64,000 nucleotides of DNA from Pseudolysinimonas_A sp947085045 (GTDB lineage Bacteria; Actinomycetota; Actinomycetes; Actinomycetales; Microbacteriaceae), in contig CAMTUU010000002.1 of NCBI GenBank assembly GCA_947085045.1, forward strand, positions 1-64,000, given 5' to 3'. This document shows, in pieces, positions 43,534 to 50,622 of the stretch. Position 1 is the first letter of the stretch, and each line of letters opens with the position of its first letter. The position numbers and the translations under genes were made by a program. A model generated the notes under the pieces. That model made no database searches, was not told the origin of the DNA, and worked only from the letters and a program-made list of their open reading frames with translations.

Positions 43534-44799
43534 GTGTCGACAGCTCTTCCGCTCGCCGATCTGGTTCTCCCGCTGATCCGCTCCCGTAGTAGTCGGGAAC
43601 TTTGGCGCTACGCGCAGGCGAACGCGCATGGTCAGCAGATGCACGAAGGAATCGACTTTCTCGAGATCGCGCTCGAACATCCTGAGCGGCTCACGCTCTA
43701 CGGTGGCACCGATCCGGACCCCCGCGAGGTGTACCGAGTCACCCATCGCGCGCTGGCGAGCGCGGTCCGGATCATCGCACGGGCCGACGACTCCTCGGGA
43801 ATCATCGGCGGCGCGTGTCAACGTCTCATCGATCTCCACGCACGAGCTGCCGCTCAGGCCCGGACACCGTCCGTGAAACTGGCCGACTGGATGTTCGACT
43901 TCCACTTCGACGACGAGGTCGACTACTTTCTGCTCGATCCCGTGGCGTACGAGCCGGCGCTCGGTGGCCGCGGGCTAGATCGTCTACGCGAGCGCGTCGA
44001 GACGCTGCGGCAAGAGTTCGAAGCCGCTCGCGCCGACGGCACGGCACGGGAGTTCGACCATCGCGACCACGTGCTGCGTTGGTTCGACCAGCGTTTCGCC
44101 GTACTCGATCACGACATCGAGGCCATCATCCGCACGCATCTTCGAGACGGGCGCGTCGCCGCCTGGGTGGAAGACGTCGCGGAGGCCTTCGAGGAGATCG
44201 GACGCGACGATCTCGCGATCGAGTGGGCCGAACGTGCGGCGCTGTTCGACCACGGGCCTCACGCTCGCCGGGCGGCCGACCGCTGGTGGCGTCTGCTGGC
44301 GACGCACCGCCCTCTCGAACTGCCGCGCGCCGCACACACAGTCTTCGATCGCTGGCCGAATGCGAGCACGGGTGCGCGACTCCTTGAGATCGTCGGACGA
44401 GGGGCGATCGATCACGTTCAAGCCACATTGGAGTCCCGTCCGACGGACCTCTCGCGATTTCAACTGGAGACCCTGCTGGACGTCGGCGTTGCGTGGCACT
44501 CGGCACACCGGCTCGGTGTTTCCGACTCGCGTCTCTGGACGGACCTCGCCGCCGCGTATCTCCCCATCGACCCCGTCGCCGCGATCGCCGTGCAACTGCG
44601 ACTCGTCGCGGAGTCCGTCGAGGTCGCCGACAGCAGCCGCTACTCGAGTGCTGCGCGCGAGCTCAGCAGGATCCGGGCATCCGCTGTCGCCCATCCCGAC
44701 GCACTGGCCGCGGTCGACGCACTGCTCGCCGATCTTCGAGACCGCTACCGACGCCGCCCGAGTCTGATGGGCGCCCTCGATCGGGCAAGGCTGCCGTAG
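43534..44799 (+). CDS. Helical-repeat protein of unknown function
   Basis: 421 aa. The C-terminal half reads as TPR-like helical repeats (DVAEAFEEIGRDDLAIEWAERAALFDHGPHARRAADRWWRLLATHRPLEL). The N-terminal half is helical with DFHFDDEVDYFLLDPVAYEP. Weak resemblance to DUF6880-like proteins. GTG start with TATTCT (43522-43527) 6 nt upstream, leaderless. It is inside the segment bounded by the 390-bp direct repeats, next to the HTH-MNT/HepT pair. Function not known. Confidence 0.65.
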   Translation: MSTALPLADLVLPLIRSRSSRELWRYAQANAHGQQMHEGIDFLEIALEHPERLTLYGGTDPDPREVYRVTHRALASAVRIIARADDSSGIIGGACQRLIDLHARAAAQARTPSVKLADWMFDFHFDDEVDYFLLDPVAYEPALGGRGLDRLRERVETLRQEFEAARADGTAREFDHRDHVLRWFDQRFAVLDHDIEAIIRTHLRDGRVAAWVEDVAEAFEEIGRDDLAIEWAERAALFDHGPHARRAADRWWRLLATHRPLELPRAAHTVFDRWPNASTGARLLEIVGRGAIDHVQATLESRPTDLSRFQLETLLDVGVAWHSAHRLGVSDSRLWTDLAAAYLPIDPVAAIAVQLRLVAESVEVADSSRYSSAARELSRIRASAVAHPDALAAVDALLADLRDRYRRRPSLMGALDRARLP

Positions 44800-44802
44800 C
44801 TC

Positions 44803-45201
44803 TCAGCGTTCGCGGAGTGCTGCTTCGATGTCGACGATCAGCGCGGGCGCGTGCACGGTCACGGTCATCCAGAGGCGGCTGTTGTCGAGCGCCGCATAGT
44901 TGTGGGCGGCGATGTTGCGTGTCGCGCGCAGACCTTCGACCGTTTGCTCGGGAAGGTTTGCGACGATGTCGGCGGGCAGCTCTCGGATGACCAGGTCGGC
45001 GAGGTTGATGATCGCGAGGGCGCCGATGTCGTACCCGTCGGATTCGGGGGCGAGAAACATGTCACGCCCGTCGCGCGCCGCGCGCTCGAAGCGTGATCGC
45101 AGGCGAGCGAGCTCAGCGATCAGTCGCTGTGCCGTCGCCGACTCGTCAGCCTCCTGACGCGGACGGGCACGAAATCCGGGTTCTTCGGGAACGTCGCTCA
45201 C
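44803..45201 (-). CDS. HepT-type HEPN ribonuclease toxin
   Basis: 132 aa, HEPN (DUF86) fold. The RX4HXY active site is exact: Arg95, His100, Tyr102 (RNIAAHNY). In characterised HepT-MntA pairs this ribonuclease is silenced when the partner adds AMP to the tyrosine (type VII). Start ATG 45201 overlaps the MNT stop by 4 nt, so antitoxin and toxin are coupled in that order. It ends 3 nt from the convergent 421-aa gene. Confidence 0.85.
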   Translation of the reverse strand: MSDVPEEPGFRARPRQEADESATAQRLIAELARLRSRFERAARDGRDMFLAPESDGYDIGALAIINLADLVIRELPADIVANLPEQTVEGLRATRNIAAHNYAALDNSRLWMTVTVHAPALIVDIEAALRER

Positions 45202-45668
45202 AGCGGCACCGCTTCGGCACGAATCGCTGTGAGTACATGATCGTCGTCCGCGCCGCCGTCAACCACGACGTCGACGGCAAAGCCGAGGAGGTCTTGCGCT
45301 TCCCCACGGAACGCCGCGAGCGCCAGGTAGTCGATGCCGTCGTCGGCGGCCACCAGCAGATCGACGTCGCTGCGTTCGTTGTCGGTGCCGCGAACGGTCG
45401 AACCGAACACGCGGATGTTGCGAAGGCCACGGGCACCCCCCATCGCCCGGAGCCGCTCGGCGAACACCTCGAGCGGAATCGAAGGTCGCAGCCTGGCGGC
45501 CGTCAGGATGCGGCGCAGCAGTTCAGCGCTCGGCTCACGCGTTCCGGATTCGATCGCTGCGAGATTCGGTTGCCGAAGCCCGGCGCGCTCGGCGAGAGCC
45601 CTCTGCGACAGCCCCGCGTCTTCACGAGCTCTGCGCACAAGAGCCGCCGCGTGCCCGACACTCTCCAT
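45198..45668 (-). CDS. MNT nucleotidyltransferase antitoxin fused to XRE helix-turn-helix
   Basis: 156 aa. Residues about 7-62 are an XRE DNA-binding domain (LVRRAREDAGLSQRALAERAGLRQPNLAAIESGTREP). Residues 85-156 are an MNT-type nucleotidyltransferase with VFGSTVRGTDNERSDVDLLV, where Gly89-Ser90 and Asp101/Asp103 form the active site. MntA proteins usually lack a fused HTH, so this one can also bind DNA. TATAGT lies 6 nt before the ATG, a leaderless start, and a dyad overlaps the promoter. Confidence 0.88.
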   Translation of the reverse strand: MESVGHAAALVRRAREDAGLSQRALAERAGLRQPNLAAIESGTREPSAELLRRILTAARLRPSIPLEVFAERLRAMGGARGLRNIRVFGSTVRGTDNERSDVDLLVAADDGIDYLALAAFRGEAQDLLGFAVDVVVDGGADDDHVLTAIRAEAVPL

Positions 45669-45674
45669 GGCGAG

Positions 45675-45692
45675 ACTATATCGCAGTGATAT
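45675..45692 (-). promoter_or_regulatory. Promoter and dyad of the HTH-MNT/HepT operon
   Basis: Minus-strand -10 TATAGT (45680-45675), 6 nt before ATG 45668. ATATC (45678-45682), 5 nt, GATAT (45688-45692) is a dyad across the -10 and spacer, fit for the HTH of MNT. Confidence 0.6.
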
Positions 45693-45714
45693 CACCTTCG
45701 TGCAGCTCGCGCGT

Positions 45715-45990
45715 TTAGCCGTCGATGAGGTCGCGGATCGTGGCGCGCTCGTCGACCGGCGCCTCCTGCCAGAGGATGCCGGTGCGCCTCGGTCGCTCAA
45801 CGGTTCCGGCATCGGGAGCTTCGACGCCGGCGAGGATGCGCAGCAACGTCGACTTTCCGACGCCGTTCTCGCCGATCAGCCCCGTGCGGGCGTGCGGCGG
45901 AACGGTGATGTCGACACCGGCCAGGATGCGGCGGTCGCCGTAGGCGCGATCGATTCCGCGCGCGACGATGGGTGGGATGGAGGTAGGCAT
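45715..45990 (-). pseudogene. ABC-F 5' remnant with nonsense mutation
   Basis: 91 codons, nearly the same as the start of the 42572-43399 gene (Walker A GENGVGKST retained). Where copy 1 has TAC (Tyr) after LIDG, this copy has TAA, ending the frame about 6 codons before homology would end anyway. Truncated and not functional as an ATPase. Confidence 0.85.
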
Positions 45991-46088
45991 GAGCACCGGA
46001 TCTCGGAATCGAGACGACTCCCGCCGGGCACAGCCTCGGACGCGGGACTTCGGGTGCTCAGAAAATCATTTCGGGAGCGACGGTACCA
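45991..46088 (-). promoter_or_regulatory. ABC-F leader with three-codon upstream ORF, copy 2
   Basis: Same arrangement as copy 1: extended -10 TGG-TACCGT (46088-46080), ORF ATG ATT TTC TGA (Met-Ile-Phe, 46069-46058), GAGCACC/GGTGCTC arms (46059-46053 with 45997-45991), the second arm touching ATG 45990. The upstream ORF changes at codon 3 but is conserved in length and place. Confidence 0.6.
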
Positions 46089-46125
46089 GGATGCGCTCCG
46101 GATCGATAGGCCGCGGTGCCTGCGG

Positions 46126-47379
46126 CTACTCGCGTTCTTCAGGCTCTTCGTCGCCTCGCGGCCGCAGCAGTCGCTCCGAGACATCACCGGCGACCTTTCC
46201 GGTGAATCTCCGCGCTCGATCGAGTGCGGAGTTGCCCGCACGAATGGCTCCCTGCATCCCTTCCGTGCCTGCCTCGATGACCTGATCACGGGTCTCCTCG
46301 GCCGCGTGCACCCAGCGTTTAGCTTCGAGCGTCTGGCGTTCGTTGGTAACGCCGAGTAACTCGTGGAATCCGACGATCACGCCACCCGCGTGGTTGGCCG
46401 CCTCGACGACCGCTCGTGAGTTGATCGGATTCATCAGCACGCCGAAGTTCGAGACTTCGGCCGCGGCATCCATGCGCGCGAGGAGGCGCGTCGTACTGCG
46501 CGAGATGACGTCGAGCCGGTTCTGCCGCGCCTCTTTGAGCCCAAGACGGTGACGGTCGAGTTCGTCGGGCGTCGCATCGAGGACCCGGTCCAGTTCGAGC
46601 ACGGCGATCGCATCGGAGAGTTGGAAGCATCGCGCCAGAACGACGAGCCACTCCTGCACCGTGCGTTCGGCGAGCTTCGAGGTCGCCGCCAATGCGTCGA
46701 CGCTCTTCTCGCCTTCGAGCTTCTCGGCCATGGCATCCAGTTGCCGCAGCGCGTACGCCTGCGTGCGCGCAATCGTCATGGTCGTCGCCTGCACCTTCGA
46801 CCAGGTGGTCTCCGAAACGTGGCCCACCTTCTCGCGAAGAGTCATCGCCTCCTCGATCACGAAGCCGACCGCGATCATGTCGGCGAGCACGGCATCCTTC
46901 TGGGCGCGCAGGATGTCGTCGACCTTCTTGTCGATGACGGCGAGGTACTCGGTGACTTCATCCATGGCCTTCTGCATCGCCACCTGGGCCATGAGCCCGC
47001 CGACGCCGGCCAAGAATGCAGGGTTCGCGAGGAACTGTCCCCTGCCGGTGACGACCTCCATGAGGCCGGTGATCTTGCCTGCGCCGTCTGTGAAGACCGC
47101 GCGGCTTGTCAGCCCCGGAACGGAGCCGGTCATCATCGACGAGGTCTTCAACAGGTGCGCCGACTTCTCGGTGACCTGCACCCAACGCCCGGTGTTGGCT
47201 GCGATGAGTCCGCCTGCCTCGACGACGGCTGCGGCGGTGCCGACCTTCGGCAGGATGCGCTTGAAGTCGAGCTCTTTCGACTCGAGCCCTTCCGAGACGA
47301 GGAAGAGCTCGATGGCCTTCGGATCGCCGAATAGCGCGAGCCCCTCGCCGTCGCTGACCAACTCGATCTCAGTGCTCAT
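46126..47379 (-). CDS. Helical protein of unknown function in defence island
   Basis: 417 aa. The N-terminal 70 residues (STEIELVSDGEGLALFGDPKAIELFLVSEGLESKELDF) are a compact alpha/beta start. A hydrophobic, glycine-rich part (about 110-150: GRGQFLANPAFLAGVGGLMAQVAMQKAMDEV) and long helices (TEYLAVIDKKVDDILRAQKDAVLADMIAVGFVIEEAMTLRE) follow. The C terminus is acidic. Family members exist widely in actinobacteria without function. GGGAGCA precedes the ATG. The helix-rich middle with a glycine hydrophobic patch could insert in membranes, but this is speculation. Confidence 0.65.
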   Translation of the reverse strand: MSTEIELVSDGEGLALFGDPKAIELFLVSEGLESKELDFKRILPKVGTAAAVVEAGGLIAANTGRWVQVTEKSAHLLKTSSMMTGSVPGLTSRAVFTDGAGKITGLMEVVTGRGQFLANPAFLAGVGGLMAQVAMQKAMDEVTEYLAVIDKKVDDILRAQKDAVLADMIAVGFVIEEAMTLREKVGHVSETTWSKVQATTMTIARTQAYALRQLDAMAEKLEGEKSVDALAATSKLAERTVQEWLVVLARCFQLSDAIAVLELDRVLDATPDELDRHRLGLKEARQNRLDVISRSTTRLLARMDAAAEVSNFGVLMNPINSRAVVEAANHAGGVIVGFHELLGVTNERQTLEAKRWVHAAEETRDQVIEAGTEGMQGAIRAGNSALDRARRFTGKVAGDVSERLLRPRGDEEPEERE

Positions 47380-47570
47380 GACTGCTCCCTGAACAGCGCG
47401 AGCGGACGAATTCGGGATGAGATGAGCCTGGCTCAGCGCGATCCGCCCAGGATAGTGGAGGCCGACGACTCGACACACACCACCGGCCGATTTTCGGGCG
47501 ATCTTGCTCGCGCATGCCGAAGACGGACCCCAGCCTCTCCCGCCACGAGCCGCTAAGGACGACCGGCTGA

Positions 47571-48800
47571 TCAGTTCATTTCCGGGAGCGCGACTCCTGC
47601 GGCACGCCACGCGCGCTTCGCCGATCGCTTGAAATTCTCGTTGCAACGCCCGCTGCAAACGTGCCGATCACGATAGGTCCAGTGGGATGTGGCCCGAACT
47701 TCTTGCCCGCACCAGACACACTTCTCCCCGCCGAGCGCACGCCCGGAAGGATTCGCCAGGGCGCGCCGGAACCAAGCCCATCCGTCTTCTCCATCGATGT
47801 ACGACACAACAGAGTCGACCACGTACGCGGGCAACTTGCCGCCCTTCTGGGCTCGCGCGGATGCGAGCCGTTCGGCAACTTGTTCGTCTCGGAGCAGGAG
47901 ACGAAGCACGAACTGATCCTCCGTGAGGATCTCGATCGCGAGTCCAGAGGCAGACAATTCCATTGCGCGTTCGAGTTTGCTGGTCAAGGCTGCGCCGGGT
48001 CGAAAAGTCCGGGAATCGAAGTCACCGGTAACCAGCACCGTCGTCTTCTTGGTAACGCCGGCTGACCAGCTTCCTCCGCTTTCGATGACCAGCGCATGCG
48101 CGTCATCGCGCGCCATCGACTTGAGGCCGCCGGTGAAACAGACGATCTCACCCAAAAACCCCTCGTTGGAGGTCGACCCGGGTGCGAGGTCTGGCGCGGA
48201 AACCGCGACCGTCTCGGTCTCGCGGTCTTGGCCAACCCAAGTCGGTCGAACCGCGAGCCCGGACTTTTGCGAGATGTCTGAGATGTCAGCCGCGCCGATA
48301 CGGCTCGCGAGCGCGATGCGCACTTCTGCAGCCCACAGCGCATCCTCTTCGGGGTCGTGATGGTCACGCTCCTCGATATCCAGCGCTGACGCTACCCACG
48401 GTAACGAGTACGACGGCAGAGTCAGAACTTCGCGGGCGAGGCGCATCGTGCAGAGAGAGCTGTAGTTCGGCCAGTCAATGTCACACACACCGCACGCGTT
48501 GAGAAGGACCGACATGTCGAACGCCGCGTTGTGAGCAACGAATACGTCATCCCCAATGAAGCTGGCGAGCCGACGATAGGCCTCGGGCCAGGTTGGGGCG
48601 TCGACGACATCGAGCGGCCGGATGCCGTGGATCGATATGTTCATGCCATCGAACTCGTGCACACCATCCGGAGGGCGCACGAGCGTGCTCCAGCTCTCAA
48701 CCACTCGGCCGTCTCGGACTCTCGCGGCTCCAACCGCGCATACCGACGCGCGCTGGCTGTTGGCCGTCTCGAAATCGATTGCGGTGAAGTTCAGACTCAT
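47571..48800 (-). CDS. DEDDh exonuclease with BRCT domain and C-terminal zinc finger
   Basis: 409 aa. The exonuclease (about 1-165) shows Asp9/Glu11 in AIDFETAN, DVFVAHNAAFDMSVL and DHHDPEEDAL: the DEDD-His set of DnaQ-like 3'-5' exonucleases. A BRCT-like region follows (about 215-300; GEIVCFTGGLKSMARDDAHALVIESGGSWSAGVTKKTTVLVTG), as in NAD-dependent ligases, binding DNA ends or nicks. The last 50 residues carry CVWCG and CSGRC, a zinc finger. It may clean damaged DNA ends; a role in defence is inferred from the neighbours. Confidence 0.8.
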   Translation of the reverse strand: MSLNFTAIDFETANSQRASVCAVGAARVRDGRVVESWSTLVRPPDGVHEFDGMNISIHGIRPLDVVDAPTWPEAYRRLASFIGDDVFVAHNAAFDMSVLLNACGVCDIDWPNYSSLCTMRLAREVLTLPSYSLPWVASALDIEERDHHDPEEDALWAAEVRIALASRIGAADISDISQKSGLAVRPTWVGQDRETETVAVSAPDLAPGSTSNEGFLGEIVCFTGGLKSMARDDAHALVIESGGSWSAGVTKKTTVLVTGDFDSRTFRPGAALTSKLERAMELSASGLAIEILTEDQFVLRLLLRDEQVAERLASARAQKGGKLPAYVVDSVVSYIDGEDGWAWFRRALANPSGRALGGEKCVWCGQEVRATSHWTYRDRHVCSGRCNENFKRSAKRAWRAAGVALPEMN

Positions 48801-48886
48801 TACCGATCCTCGATAGTGCGGTGGATTTCGGAAGACGTTGCCCGCCACATGGCGTTGGTTCGCGGCCGGCTACCCCGGAAAGGTCT

Positions 48887-50284
48887 TCACAGAGCTTCAA
48901 GCTCGGCGAACTTGGTCGCCATGGTCGGGTTGCCCTTGGTGAGCTTCTTGATCGTGAGGTCTTGTGCCTTATCGTTCGCGAGCCGAAGGTTGTTCGCTGC
49001 CTTGTGAAGCGCGTCCTTCGTCTTCTCCAGATCCTTGATCGCTTCGTCGATTCGCTTGACCGCCTCGTCGAAGCCGTCCGACGCAAGTCGCCAGTTGCGC
49101 CCGAAGGTGCTTTTGAACTCTTCGACTTGCTGCTCGAAGCTCGTGATGTCGATGTTCTGCGCCTTCACCAGCGCGAGTTCCGCCTTGTACTTCAAAGAGT
49201 TCAAGGCCGCGTTACGCAGCACCGTGATGATCGGGATGAAGAACTGCGGCCGAACGACGTACATCTTCGGATACCGGTGGGAAACATCCACGATCCCCGA
49301 GTTGTATAGCTCGCTCTCGGGCTCCAGGAGCGAGACCAGCACCGCATACTCGCAGCCCTTTTCGTTGCGGTCTTTGTCGAGCTCCTTGAGAAAGTCCTCG
49401 TTCTTGTGCTTCGTGGCCGTGCCGTCGGACTCGTTCTTCATCTCGAACATGATCGACACGATCTCAGTGCCCGCGCCGTCGGCTTCCCGGAAGATGTAGT
49501 CGCCTTTGCTGCCGGTGCGTGCGTCGTTGTCTTTCTCGAAGTAGGCAGTCGGAAAGGCAGTCGCCCGAATCTGGTTGAAGGTCGTCTCGCAATGCTGCTC
49601 GAGAGTTTCGCCCACCATCTTGGTCGAAAGCTTCGCCTTCAGATCCTTGAGCCGTTCGATCTGCTCGTCGCGATCCTTGATCTGCGTCTCGTACTTGTCC
49701 TTCAATGCCGTCTCAGCGAGCTTCTTCTCCAGCTCGAGTTGCGCCAAGCCACTCTTGAGCTTTTCGCGATCCTTCTCAATCGTGCCAACGGCCTCGGTCA
49801 CGGCAAGTTTCTGGGCAACGACGCCCGCGTCGATCTTCGCCTTGAGTTCGGCGATCTCAGAATCCTTCGCGACTGCCGCCGCCTGCAGCTCGTTGACGCG
49901 CTTCGCGTCGGCCATCTCAAGCGCCGTCTTCTTCTCGGCCTTCGCCTTCTCGAGTTCGTTCGCCAGGACGTTGCGCTCTTTCTCGGCGTCGGCCAAAGCC
50001 TCGTTCACCGCAAGCTTCTGCGCGACCCCTCCTGCGTCGAGCTTCGCTTTCAACTCCTGAATCTCTGAGTCCTTCTTCGCAGCCGCTGCTTGCAGTTCGG
50101 CTGCAACCTTCGCTTCGGCAAGTTCGATTGCAGACTGCTTGTCCTTCTCCGCAAGCTCGAGACGCTCGTGCAGTTGCTTCTCGAAGTCGCCGTCGCGGAC
50201 CTGTTTCAGGATCTCGGCGTAGCCGGCCTCGTCGATTGCAAATGCTTTGCCACAACTCGGGCAAGTGATCTCGTGGCCGCTCAT
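48887..50284 (-). CDS. DUF2130 coiled-coil nuclease-like protein
   Basis: 465 aa. CPSCG near the N terminus (zinc finger half), then a long Glu/Lys/Ala coiled coil (about 40-220, with two internal repeats such as KDSEIQELKAKLDAGGVAQKLAV and KDSEIAELKAKIDAGVVAQKLAV), then the DUF2130 domain (about 240-400): GSKGDYIF and VSIMFEMKNE give Asp...Glu-x-Lys, the PD-(D/E)xK pattern. Family members resemble RmuC. AT-richer than the flanking core genes. The start ATG 50284 is chosen by the MSGHEITCPSCG opening. Confidence 0.8.
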   Translation of the reverse strand: MSGHEITCPSCGKAFAIDEAGYAEILKQVRDGDFEKQLHERLELAEKDKQSAIELAEAKVAAELQAAAAKKDSEIQELKAKLDAGGVAQKLAVNEALADAEKERNVLANELEKAKAEKKTALEMADAKRVNELQAAAVAKDSEIAELKAKIDAGVVAQKLAVTEAVGTIEKDREKLKSGLAQLELEKKLAETALKDKYETQIKDRDEQIERLKDLKAKLSTKMVGETLEQHCETTFNQIRATAFPTAYFEKDNDARTGSKGDYIFREADGAGTEIVSIMFEMKNESDGTATKHKNEDFLKELDKDRNEKGCEYAVLVSLLEPESELYNSGIVDVSHRYPKMYVVRPQFFIPIITVLRNAALNSLKYKAELALVKAQNIDITSFEQQVEEFKSTFGRNWRLASDGFDEAVKRIDEAIKDLEKTKDALHKAANNLRLANDKAQDLTIKKLTKGNPTMATKFAELEAL

Positions 50285-50391
50285 GTGCGAGTCCAATCTG
50301 GTCTGATGGCAGGTGAATGTTGTCGTGCCGAAGTGGGCCAAAGCAGAAAGTCGGACGTCCGTGGTTCTCTCTTCGAGAAGGAGAGGACACG

Positions 50392-50622
50392 ATGAATGGG
50401 TCCAAGACCGACGCGCGGCAGAACGATCGGCGACCGGTTCGCATACGAATTCGCCACTCGTCCCCCCCGAACCCAAGCGGGTGCCGTTGGTGTGGCAGGG
50501 ATGAGTCGGGGCACGGGCTGTCCTACTCCGGGAGCGCCGGGTACCACGTTTGGGGCCTCCCAACTTTGGCTCAACGAAAGGCCAGGATGCGCGCAAGAGC
50601 GAAGGCGTCGAGTCACGGCTGA
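50392..50622 (+). CDS. Small protein with CxxC and His-Trp motifs
   Basis: 76 aa: basic N terminus, then CRWCGRDESGHGLSYSGSAGYHVWGLPTLAQRKARMRARAKA. Similar short proteins with CRWCG and a downstream H-W-P-T-x-A-Q motif occur in actinobacterial genomes near mobile genes. GAAGGAGAGG lies just upstream of the ATG. It lies opposite the OLD gene, overlapping its 3' end by 10 nt. May bind zinc; function unknown. Confidence 0.6.
   Translation: MNGSKTDARQNDRRPVRIRIRHSSPPNPSGCRWCGRDESGHGLSYSGSAGYHVWGLPTLAQRKARMRARAKASSHG

Larger units (their letters stand above)
45698..46089. repeat. 390-bp direct repeat, copy 2
   Basis: Second copy of the ABC-F promoter, leader and first codons. It begins right at the promoter of the HTH-MNT gene and ends at 46089, beyond which the sequences diverge. 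See 43107-43496. Confidence 0.9.
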
